Positions 37,748-58,900 of a stretch of DNA of 64,000 nucleotides are shown here, one piece after another. Position numbers and translations under genes: made by a program. Each line of letters begins with the position of its first letter. The first letter of the stretch is position 1. Source of the stretch: Dermatophagoides farinae (Eukaryota > Arthropoda > Arachnida > Sarcoptiformes > Pyroglyphidae). The notes under the pieces are model-generated. The model made no database searches. It had not been told where the DNA came from and saw only the letters and a list, made by a program, of their open reading frames with translations. The stretch spans positions 2,346,501-2,410,500 of the forward strand of contig NC_134683.1 of the NCBI RefSeq assembly GCF_024713945.1. The letters are read 5' to 3'.

Positions 37748-39276
37748 TATACCTTTTGATCGATTGTGTCCTATACACAAATGACGATAAAAGCTTCTGT
37801 TTTGAATTCGAATAGTGTACTATACAGTACATACAATTTATAAGTTTGGAAAAAAAAATTAAAATCTCATTTTTTTTTGTCACTGTCATCATCATCATTC
37901 ATTCATTCATTCATTCATTATTATTATTATGATTAAAACATATAAATCACTATTATGATCATCGACTTGTGGTCTATGAAAGTGTGTGTGTGTGTGTATG
38001 GTAAACAGTGAATTGAATGAAACATGTCAAAACATTAAGCATTAAACCATATATGATGATGATGATGATGATGATGATAATCATTATAATCATCCCATAA
38101 TGATAATTACATCAACAATATTCTAATGGCCAATAACATATACAATCGATCACAACATACAACAACAGCAACATGAGATAAATGGCAATGAATTTGAATT
38201 CGATGATGTTGATGATGATGATGATGATGATTGTGTCATGCAATGACAATTCGTGTATATACGGCATTCCATTCGCATTTTTTTTCTACCAATGTATGTG
38301 TTGTTGTATTTTTTTCGGTATATATGATTATTAAAAGATTTACAAAAAAAAATTGAATAAAAGGGTAGAATTTTGTTGATTTTTTTTTCTCCACTGAAAA
38401 CAATTACCAATCCAATGATTATTTAGTTGATTGGATCGTTCAATAGATTAAATTAAAGGTAAAAAAAACCCCTTAAGCTTTTAGTTTCAGTTATATTTTG
38501 TCAGTGAAAAAGAAACGAAAAAAAAACAGAAAATAAATTTTCAAAATTTTCAATGTCAACCTTCTATAGTCGATGTAGTCGTCCATTGGTGTGTATGTAG
38601 GGGGTGTGAGTTTAGATATTTAAAGTTTTTTTTTTAAAATTTAATACCGAATGTGAACAAAGCATTCGATTTTAATTGAATTCAATTTAATAATGATGAT
38701 AATAAATTTTATGCCGTAGCAGCATATATTAAATCCTTCGACATTTTCTCTCTTTTTTTTGTTTGTTTCATTTGACATTCCACAATGTATCTATGATTAA
38801 TGATTGAAAATTGAATGATCAAATTTTAAAATTCATCAAATGACAATAACTTTACAATCAAATCATCGTTATTATTATTGATCGATTGATTGAATGATCG
38901 ATTTTAAAATGATTTCATCATCCCATTATCCAGACGCCCAACTTCAAAATCACTTGTTTCATAATATCATTATAAATCTCAAACAACGAAAAAAAAAATC
39001 TTTCTTCCTGGTTCGTTGTCATCATTGTCATATATACATGAAATTTATCTCTCTCCCCTTTGCAAGACGGCGGACATGTAAATATTTTCAGGGACATGTA
39101 TGCATTCAGGTATTTAAAATGGAAATTTGATTTTTTTTTGGCTTTAAATTGTTGAAACATCATTAAAAAATGTCGACGACATCTATCGATCAGATTTATA
39201 ATCTAAATTTTATTTAATCTCTTGTCTTGAATATTAAATTTGATCATCATCATCAGTCAATTCAATATATACAATC
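37748..39276. other. Intergenic region upstream of innexin gene
   Basis: ATTC, GAT/ATC and GT tracts and A/T runs. The final 200 bp before the innexin start are less repetitive and presumably carry its promoter; no clear TATA/initiator pair is seen. Confidence 0.5.
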
Positions 39277-40577
39277 ATGTCGCTGATAAAGAAAATTTTC
39301 AAAAAATTTTTCGACCCCCATCATCCAGAATCGAATGAATTTCGTTGGAATTTTACATTATGGTTATATATCAATTATTCATGGCCAATCTATATGGGTA
39401 TTGTTTGGATCTGTTTTCTATCACAATTTTTTCGTCCAGCAATTGTTTGTAATGGAAATAATTCAAACATCGATTATGAGATGGCCGAATCATTTTGTTT
39501 TCTTGAATCAAGTTTTTATCATTCTAAATTTTATGATGCTGACCACTATGATCAAAATGTTTATCATTTTAATCGTATTTATTATTGGTTAATACCAATT
39601 ATGATTACAATGGTAAGTGATGATTGAATTTTTATTTTTAAACTAACATAAAACAAATTTCACTACATTTCAGTGTTTAATGTTTACAATACCGAAAACA
39701 ATATGGAATCGATCAAAAAATTGTCGCCGTTTACAATCGGTAATCAATGATTCAATTAAATCATATGGAAATCATGATCGTACGAAAACATTGAAAATAA
39801 TTGCTATATTGTATCGAATTACCAAATCGAATCATCAGATGACAATTGTTATTCTATTTATACATCTATGGATATTGATTTCATTACCATTGATGATTGG
39901 AATGTTTGCATGGACAATGTTTGTACAATCATCAAAAAACACTGGATCCATATTGACATATGGTTGGGATTGGATCAAATTTCAATCATATGATAATAAT
40001 AATAATAATAACGTTACAATGCAAGAAGATCCACTACAAAAGGTAATGATTTATTGAACAATTTGAAAAATTGTTCAATTCTCATAATATCAAATATCAT
40101 CATCAACATATATTTATTATTATGTAGCTATTTCCAACCATAGTACCATGTACATATCGTTATTATGGACAAAGTGGTCAATTACAACGAACAGAACTAT
40201 TATGTTCAATTAAATTCAATCTATTATTAGGACGAATCATGCTGTTTGTATGGTTTCATCTTTTAACATTGGCTTTGTTGATTATAATTGAATTGATAAA
40301 AATAACGTTGCTTTCTAGTCCAATGATACGTTCTTATTATATTCATTATAGATTTTTACAAAATTATCAATTTAAACATGTAAAACTTAGCTATCCAATG
40401 ATGTTAATTATACGGATGGTATGTAAATAATTAATAATAGCAAGTAAAATTCTTGATTCTTTCATTTGTTTATTTTTTTCCCCCCCACAGCTTCCAATCA
40501 ATATTGGACATTTGAATACGATAAAATTATTGATTGAAATTCATGGTAAAAATGTTAAAATCAATGACAAACAATGA
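39277..40577 (+). CDS. Innexin gap-junction channel protein
   Basis: Four exons, 39277-39612, 39674-40042, 40128-40418 and 40491-40577, all in phase 0, give 360 residues, the usual innexin size. The protein starts MSLIKKIFKKFFDPHHPESN. Four hydrophobic segments and two extracellular loops with two cysteines each fit the family: loop 1 IVCNGN with ESFCFLESSFY, loop 2 IVPCTYRYYGQSGQLQ with LLCSIKFN. FPTIVPCTYRYYGQSG is the conserved loop 2 block. The family signature YYQW before the second membrane segment appears as YYWL. Innexins form hexameric or octameric hemichannels and intercellular gap junctions at the plasma membrane. Every intron falls between codons, so the exons are separable blocks. 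An AATAAA lies 110 bp after the stop. Confidence 0.92.
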
Positions 40578-40686
40578 TGGCCATGCACATTATTCTCTTT
40601 TTTTTTGTTTATCGATGACCCTATGAAATTTCTCTCAATTTTTTTGTTTGTTTCTTTGAATTTTTTTTTAATGATGATAATCACCA

Positions 40687-40692
40687 AATAAA
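40687..40692 (+). promoter_or_regulatory. Polyadenylation signal of innexin gene
   Basis: Canonical AATAAA 110 bp after the innexin stop and before the next promoter at 40929. The motif is common in this composition, so position is the main support. Confidence 0.45.
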
Positions 40693-40928
40693 TTTAACAT
40701 TGTCTGACCCGTTCATCATTGACTTGTTCATTCATGACAATCATGATGGAATTTTTTTTTATATTCTCAAGAAAAACAGATTCGCATGACAATACCTGTA
40801 ATGATATTTACGGACCATTTAATCGAATCGTTTCTCTCAGGTTATTTATTTTTTTGGAGGGAGAAAAAAATTTCAAATTATTCTCATGACTATTTGGTTT
40901 TCTTCCGTCTCGACATGAAGACGATTAG

Positions 40929-40965
40929 TATAAAAGTCGTCGTCGTCGAATTCAATATTCAGCGA
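40929..40965 (+). promoter_or_regulatory. TATA box and initiator of glycine-rich protein gene
   Basis: TATAAAAG at 40929-40936 is followed 32 bp later by a TTCAGC initiator-like motif with A at 40961. That is the textbook spacing. The predicted leader would be about 74 nt to the ATG at 41035. The G+C-rich CGTCGTCGTCG between the two helps it stand out. Confidence 0.65.
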
Positions 40966-41034
40966 CATCAACATTCCAATACAAAAATAATTTGACGGCC
41001 AGCAAAAAAAACTTTAATTTTTCAACAAAAAATT

Positions 41035-41795
41035 ATGGCAACTTTATTCCGAGTGATTTGCTCGGCTAGCCTGACCATCATTGTTATTCATTGTTTTTCA
41101 TTAATCACTTTGGTTGCTTGTAAATCATCTGGAATGTCTATCCGTAAGTTTTGTTTTTCACTCCAATCCAATTCCTTGAATCCATAATGACCTAATCACA
41201 ATTATTATTGCAGAAATGATTGGTGGCGGTGGTGGTGCTGGTGGTGGTGGAAATTCTTATGGCGGTACTGGTGGTGATCCAATGCTAGTTCTTTCTGGTA
41301 AAGATGGCACGTAAGTTCATACAAAATTTATGGTTAATTTCCATTATTCATACGGTTTTTTTTGTCGCATTTATTTATTATGAAGAATGATCGCTGGTGG
41401 ACCATGCAGTATGATACCGTTTTTAATGTCACCAAGTAAAAAAGCAAAAAAGAAAGGTGGTGATATGTAAGTGAATCGAATTTTATCTTAAATCTTAATC
41501 TAAATATATGTCATATCATAAATTATTCAGGATCATGATGCTTGGCAGTGGTTGTAATCGTCAACAAAGTTATTCATATCCACAACCAAAACATATTCAA
41601 TTACATTTACATCCAATCATGATGAATTATGGTGGTGGATATCCTATGAGCGGTGGATATAATGGAGGTAATTACGGTGGTGGTGGTGGTGGTGGTCATT
41701 CATCTGGTGCGGATTATATGGGTGGTAGCTATGGAGAAAATGGTGGATATAATAGCGGGGGTAGTGGTGGTGGTTATAATGAGCGTAGCTATTGA
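41035..41795 (+). CDS. Secreted glycine-rich protein, cuticle- or silk-like
   Basis: Four exons, 41035-41143, 41214-41310, 41386-41466 and 41531-41795, joined by short GT-AG introns in consistent phase, give 183 residues. A hydrophobic signal peptide (about 1-29, ending near LVACKS) is followed by a Gly-rich stretch (GGGGGAGGGG), a Met/Lys block (PSKKAKKKGGDM) and a Cys/Gln/Tyr/His segment. The tail is built of GGY, GGN and GGS repeats and ends YNERSY. Such Gly/Tyr repeats occur in extracellular structural proteins such as cuticle, cement or silk, where tyrosines may be cross-linked. The exact family is not recognised. It lies 458 bp downstream of the innexin stop with its own TATA promoter, so it is a separate transcription unit. 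Confidence 0.85.
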
Positions 41796-42126
41796 TATTC
41801 AATCAATACATTGATCAATTCATTCAAAATGTATCCATTTTTTTTTGTTTAATCCATTTCTATCCTTTGAAAAAAAAACAAACGATGATCAACAAATTAT
41901 TAGGGAAAAATCCTTATTAAATGGAAAATTAAAAAAATTTTTGCAACAAATTCATTCAATCCTTCATTTTTTTTTTGGTAATAATAAATTTGTTTATTAT
42001 CATAATAATTGCAATTAATTATCAATCAATTATACACAGCAAAACAAACAAAAAAAAGAAAGAAGAAAGAAAAAGAGAAAGAAAAAACATTTATCAAGAA
42101 CAATCGTTATCAAGTGTAAATTCAAA

Positions 42127-42128
<2 letters not shown>

Positions 42129-42162
<34 letters not shown>
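42129..42162 (+). repeat. (TG)17 microsatellite
   Basis: Uninterrupted TG tract of 17 units, directly preceded by one copy of the duplicated CAATCGTTATCA motif. Confidence 0.97.
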
Positions 42163-42164
<2 letters not shown>

Positions 42165-43603
42165 GGTGGGTGTATGCGGGAAGAAGGGAGGTGTATGTGC
42201 GATTTGAAAATATGAAAATTTAAAATTATCATCATCAAATGTTTTTTTTTGTTTTGTTTTATATCAATAGTCACCGACATTATTTTCAAAAAAAAGGATA
42301 AAATTGAACAACAACAAAAAAAAGAAAAGAATGATAAAGAGTTATACACAAACAATGATCGCACAACACAGAAGACAATTGGTTAAATTTTTTTTTCAAT
42401 ATTATAAATGAATTTATGAATTATACAATTGCACACATTAAGAAAAAAAAATGAAGAAATATCAATATATTGGTAATAATGGGCACAAAACACACACACA
42501 CACACACACAGACACACACACATCAAAAAGAATGAAAAAGAGCAAGAGAAAAAAAGAATATAAATTATCAACAATTAATTGCATCAAGAATTAACAAGAA
42601 AAAAAATTGATCAAACACAAAAAAAAAATTTAAACAAAAAAAATTAATGAATGAATGAGAAAGTGGAGTGATCATATAGTCAATATCACCGTTTGGGTGA
42701 GACAAAAAAAAGTGAAGAAAAAAGAGAGCAAATGTATGTGTGTGTGTGTGTGTGTGTTTGGTGTGTGGTAGAAATAATATGGGAAAATTATCATTCAAGT
42801 GGGTGTGATGCAATTTTTTAAATTTTTTTTTTGTATTTTATCATTTTTCTCGTGCCACAGAAAAAAAAGTAATGAAATATTAAATGGCAACTCATACACA
42901 CACAAAGAAAAATGAGAGTTAAATAATGACATTTGTAAACGATGTTATTTGTAAGTAGAGAAAAAGATTATTATAAGTGGAAAAAAAAGAAGTAATTAAC
43001 ACAATGAATAACACGAATTTGCACGTTGAAACACACATACAAACACAAAAACACGAGCGATTTTTTTTTGCAGAACTAAAAATCAAGACAATCGTTATCA
43101 GTGTAAATTCAAATGTGTGTGTGTGTGTGCACGGAGAGCAAATTTTACAAGTTCGATATGTAATCGAATTGGTTTGAATTTTTATGTTTGTTAAATGTAT
43201 GTGAATGAGTGTGTGTGTGAGAGAGAGATGTTGTGATGGAAAAATGTTTTGTTTTGTTTAGATGTTACATTTCATTTCATAAATGCAGTCAATTCGTTGA
43301 TTTTCGTTTGAATTTGTGATGAAGAATTTTTTTTTTGCAACAGAATAACGGACGTGCTTTGCAGAATTTGCTTCACTGAATCGGTAATATTTTTTTCGAT
43401 GCAATGATCATGGTGTTGGATATTTGTTTATGAATATGTCTGAAGAATCAATGGTTCCATTTTCATTGTGGATTTGAAATACCAATTAATGAATCAAATG
43501 TCGTATGAACAAAGGAGAGAGAGAAGAAGAAGAATTCAAAACAATACATATTTATCAGTCGAAATAATTTTCCAATATATATCACCGATATGGTTGCGGT
43601 GGT

Positions 43604-43609
43604 TTTATT
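43604..43609 (-). promoter_or_regulatory. Polyadenylation signal of CaMKII gene
   Basis: The minus strand reads AATAAA 33 bp past the TGA at 43644-43642. It is a plausible proximal signal; more distal sites may also be used. Confidence 0.4.
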
Positions 43610-43641
43610 GCGACAACGACATTGATTCTTAATGGTGATGG

Positions 43642-52935
<9,294 letters not shown>

Positions 52936-55900
52936 TATGACTATATTTTTTTATGTGTGGGTGTGTATGGTTGATTTACTCTTTCCTGGATCTTGTTATT
53001 ATCAGATTCAAACTATTAATTATATATTTCCGATCAAATTATTATTATGTTGCCGGTTGTTGTAAAATGAAATATATTTATTTTGATTGTGAATATGTAA
53101 TGAATGTATTCACACAATGATTCGCTGGAACGTAAAATTTCGATTTTTTTTTTTTTTTGGTTGTTGTCGTTGCTTTTGTCAAACTAAATACTATGATGAT
53201 GATGATGATGATGTCAAGGTTGTTGAACCTTTTTTTTGTGGATTATATGGAACAAAAACGATAAACATCGATAATGTGTTTGATGACCTTTTTTCTTTTC
53301 CTGGATATATATATTATGATTATTCTATACACAAAAAATGATCACCATCCGATATATATAGTGTAATTGATGATGTTAATGAAAATGATGATGATGATGA
53401 TGATGATGGGCAGTGAATATCGATCGATGTTATAGATTTATGAAATGAAAATTTAATTTCAAATTATTCTTGATGACAATGATGATCGGCAATGATATTA
53501 TGTTGATGATGATCACAGTATTTTCAATTATAAGATAATGATGATGATGATCCAGAAAATCAAAATTTAAACGCTAAAAAAAAGTTCACATAAACACACA
53601 CACACAACTATACATGCAAACATGTGTGGTTAAAGTATTTGAACCTGTCAAATGAAAATGAAAATGAAAAAAAAAACAAAAAAAAAATTTAGATGTCAAT
53701 CAATGATCAAATAAACAAACAAACAAACGATAATAAATATAAAAATAAATTCCAACACAATAATCAACACATCATCATCACAACAACAATGACATATTAA
53801 TGACAGGCAATAATTTTTTTTTTCGTACACTTTCACTTTTACCATCAATAAGATATAAGGAAAAACAATGTCACTGTGTATGTGTGGATAATTGTGTCAT
53901 CGGGTTTCCATCGTTCAGATAAATTGTTTATGTAATCCGATTATCAACAAAACAAAACGCACAAACCGATGAAAACACAATAATTATAATGACAAAAAAT
54001 AACCAATCAACATGAGCGACATCATTATTTGATGATAAACAATGAATAATAGAATAAAAAACCTTGAGTCGAAATGATGATGATAATTGTGAATTTTTTT
54101 TTTAATTACAAATTTTTATTGAAAAAACATATTCTCGGTGAATTTCCCTGGATTTTAAATGATACCATTAGATGAAACACATTTGCATTCACATTCCAAA
54201 AATGTTGATAAACACGTAAATAAACACCAACATCACATAATCTTAATAATGAAGAAAAAATATTGAAGAAGACGAAGAAGAAGAAGGAAAAAAATGTTTC
54301 CTCAATCACATCGATTTTTTTTTTGATTTCAAAGAAAAAATGAAATTAAAAAAAACACTACAAAAATTCACTTTTACGTGTGTGTGTGTGTGTGTGTGGG
54401 TGGTGATAGTGAATAGTGGTGGCAATTGTTATTGAATCAAACATTCCATTCCATTTACCTGATTTGAATGTTGCAAAAAAAATTTCATCTTTGAACAACA
54501 ACAACAACAACCAGAAAAAAGGTGCTAAAATCCACATTGACATTGGACATTATAAAATCAATGAAATGATGATGATGATGATAAACAAACTATAGAGACA
54601 GACGATGTTTTTAGTTTGTACATTGATGTGATTCATCATCATCATCATCAAATGTATTGGATACTACGTTTGATTTTACTTTTCGAGGTAAACTACTTTG
54701 TTCGGCGGCTATGGCATACAAAAAAAAAAAAAAAATATTCACATTCAACATACATAGGTGGATGCTATTTATACAAAAAAAATTTTTTTTTCAAAGGTTT
54801 TCATGATCATCATCGTTTCCATCGTTTTTGTTGTTGTTGTTGTTGTTGTTGGTTGATTGCTTGAATAATAATTGTCCACACAAAATCAAACAGCAGCAAA
54901 AGCAACAAAATATCATTGAATTGTAGGCAAACAAAATATCAAACAAGAAAACAAAAAACAACAACAAAATACTTTACAATCGAATCGAATCGAATCGAAC
55001 TGACATTTTTTTCCAATGAAAAAAAAAGTTTAAAAGTTTTTCTTTTTCGATTCTTGACATTTTCAAGTTTTATAGATCACATTACAATTGGCTTTTGACT
55101 GTATCATATTGACTATGTATGAATTTTTGTTCTTGCATGAAAACGATTCATTTGTTTTTATTTTTTTCGATTCAAAAATGAAGAAGAGGGTGGGAAAAAG
55201 ATTTTCAATCGATTCATTTTGGGAAAGAGTTTAATCATTTTGGTTCAATGGTTTTGAATGCTTTGTTGAATCATCAAATGTTTTAAATGTCGGTTTTTGT
55301 TTGGCAGCAAAATATAAATATTGTCATGACGATGGCAACATTTGTTGCTTTAATAACAACAGCCACCACCATCACCACCACCACCACCACCACAATTTTT
55401 ATATGTTTGATTTGACAAGTGGAAAGTGGTTGTTGAGGGGAAAAAAATATTGAATATTTTGAATTATGAAAAAAAAAAAAAAAAAAAAAACAAACAAACA
55501 AACAAGTCTGCCGGAATAAAACCAAAACAAACCACATTTATTTATTGATTTTTTTTTTCTTTCAATTCAAAAAAAAAATCAGCCGCTATCATGTACTATA
55601 TGAACACTTGAATGAATGGTTTTTCTTTGGAATTTGCCAAAATGCCACATCATAAATTTATTGGCTATTTTGTGTATGTGTGTGATAAGCTTTTAATTAA
55701 TCGGATTAAACTCATTATTACACGCAAATAATAATAAATAAATAAATACGACGCAAACCAAAACAAACAAACAAAAAAAAAACCGAATGACCAAAATAAA
55801 ACAAGCACCAAACATTTAAAAAAAAAGATTGATAGTCTGAAACCCGAATGAACAAAAAAAAAATTTATCGAAACAAAAGCCAATTAAAAGTAACAAAAAT

Positions 55901-58900
55901 ACCAGGCCAAACTAATTATTATAAGGGATAAACAGGGAACAAAAAAAAAAAAAAAAAAAGAAATGAAGTAAGCAAAATTAAAATAAAATGAAAAAAAATT
56001 AATGAAAATCTAACCACACACACACACGGTCTACCGGTTTGATCTAATCTAATCTAGTTCTTTCCATCTTGGCTAATGAAACCAATGAATGAATGAATGA
56101 ATGGACAGGCAACAAATAAAAATAAAAAACTTTACCATTAAGTTTCTGACATGCAATGACGTAATAATAAATGACGAATGATGATTAGATTCATTTCAAG
56201 GTTTTTATTTTTTCTTTCTGGTTATTATTATATCGTCGTCTATATTATCGACATCATCATAATCATCAAACAAGATCATGATATCCATGGATATAAGTTG
56301 TGTGCAGATCCAGAAAACAAAAACAAAAAAAAGTTAAGTAAAGAAAAAATCATCAAAATAAAAAAAAAAGTTTCCATCAATAATAATAACATCTAAATTG
56401 ATGAAACCTAGGCCTCTGTGTGTGTGTGAGTGTGTGTTTAAAAGGTTTTTTTTCTTGCTTCTCTAGCACAACATCAAATCATTTGATTTTTTTTTCGTGT
56501 GTATATATATGGAAGCCAAATTCGTGAGAATAAAAAGCTACTAGTTAATGATACACATTCTGTTGGATTTTTTTTTTGTTCTAAATGAACAAAAAAGAAA
56601 TCTGAACTCGAATCAAAAGAATCAAATAAAAAAAATCATATTGTTCACATTTACACCTGTATCGACGGACGAAGAAGAAAAAACAGAATTTTTTCCCCAG
56701 AATCCATTTTCATCAATTTTTTTTCCAAATTTTGAATTGAGTTGCACGATTGAATTTCGATGAAATGAAGAGAAAAAAAAACTTATAATGGCCCAAAACA
56801 ACAACAACAACAAATGAAAAACTCAAAAACAATAAAAATCGGTCATCATTTATATTATCGAAACAAGACACGTAGATATACACAACATCTAATATTTTGA
56901 TTTCGTTTTTTTTTCATATATTTTGATTTCAGAAAACCATTGTGCAAATGTATCGTATCATCATACATTGCGTGTGTGTGTGTGTGTGTGTTGAAACAAT
57001 TCCCATCATTTTCAATCATCATCATCATTCATATTCAAATATAAATGACGTTCGATTATCGATGGAAAAAAACACACACACACCCACACAAAACGAATGA
57101 AAGATTCCAAATCAAATCGAAACATTCATTCATTCATTTTTTGTTGTTACCTGCAAAAACTTTTATCCAATGTTTTTTATTATTACACACATATTTCTTA
57201 TATTATATATTGGATGATGATGATGATGAATTGAAACAAATACAAACAAAGAGAGTCAAATATAGATATATAAAACATACATAAATATATACAGACTGAC
57301 TTTCAGACACACACACACACACACAGTGTTTACACCGAAGCAAAACGTAACAACGTATCGTATTTATTCTTTTTTTTTTGGATCGATCCAAAAACACACA
57401 CACACACACACAGAATGACTGAAACACAACGCTAGTAGTACAACTAAGGAGAAGGAAAAGAATGAGGGCGTTGTTGATGTATGTGAGAGAGCAAAGAGAC
57501 TATTGTCTTTTTTTTTGAACCGAAAAAAAGAGAACCAAACAGAATCGTGAAATGAAAAAAAAATTTTTTTTTTGATTGATTGATTAATTGATTAGCTGAT
57601 TATAAAACAATTATTTTCTCACAATGTTTTTTTTTGTTTGTTTGTTTGTTCACATTGAATTTTTTTTTTTTTTTTTGGTTTGTAGCTCTGGTTTTTTTTT
57701 CGTCTGGAAAATCAAAATGAAAAACAACCATAATAATAATTATTATATGATGATGATGATGGTGATGATGATGATGATGAATAAATTAAGCGCGCACATA
57801 AAACACAGAATAAAATCAGAATCATCAGACAAAGAAAAGTGAAGATTAAAGAATTTGAGAAATTTTTTTTCCGTATTTTTCTAGTTCATCATCAACAACA
57901 ACAACAACAACACCTACACAAGAGATTCACATAAAATGAACAGAATCTTTAGTCGTGATGATGATGATGATGATGATGAAAAATTTATTCATTCATGATA
58001 AACACATAACAAACATACATTATACATGATGAATTTTGTAAATAATTTTTTTTCGTTCTGAGATCAAATGAACATTGTTTTGTCAAGTGAACAAAAAATA
58101 TTACAAGCTTTGTATGATGATGATGATGAAAAAGTTTTGTTGTTGTTGTTGTTGTTGTTTATGAATAATTTTTTTTTCGGTTTTTTGAAAATTATTCTGA
58201 ATTTATGTGGAACAAAAAAAAATGGAAATGAAAATGAAAATGATAAACACATGAAATATTATTCACTATCAAATCACCGGAATTGAGTGGGCAGGGTCAA
58301 CGGTGTACGGGTGATATTTTGAAGCAATAACAACAACAAAATAAAAATTTCAAATTAAAAAAAAATGGAGAAAATCTTCATTATCATTAACACACACACA
58401 CACACATTCATCCCATAAATTCATATATACAAACCTTTGAGATTATTAATGGTGATGACGATGATGATGATGATGCAAGGCCAAAATGGAAACCAAAAAA
58501 AAAAAATTTGTGAAATATAAAAAACAAGAATATCGGTATAATAATCAAAAAAAGAGAGAGAAGATTCACCAACAAAATCACTTTGTTTTTTGTTTGTAAA
58601 ATCAAAGTATTTTTTGTCGAATATTTGTTGCTGTTGTGTCCAAAAAAAAAAAAAGTTTTCATATATACGTTGTACTAGATATATATTTTTTTTGTTGGTT
58701 GGCTTGGTTTTTTTTTTTGATTTCTGTTTTAGAGTCGTTTTTTTCCACATATATTTATGGTTGTTGGATTCTTCTTTATACCTCGTCAACAACAATGATG
58801 ATTATGATGATGATGATGAGAACAGTTTGTCGAGTCAAGTCAAATTTAAGTTCTGTATAATATGGGTATAGTTTCAATGTAGTGAGAGAAAGAGAAAGAG

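Larger units (their letters stand above)
41796..43641. other. 3' region between convergent genes, with repeats
   Basis: Lies between the stops of the glycine-rich gene (+) and CaMKII (-). It holds an AATAAA at 41983-41988 for the former, a (TG)n tract at 42129-42162, several CA/GT tracts and a 27-bp local duplication (42101-42127 and 43089-43114). On the minus strand an AATAAA (plus 43604-43609) lies 33 bp after the CaMKII stop. Confidence 0.55.
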
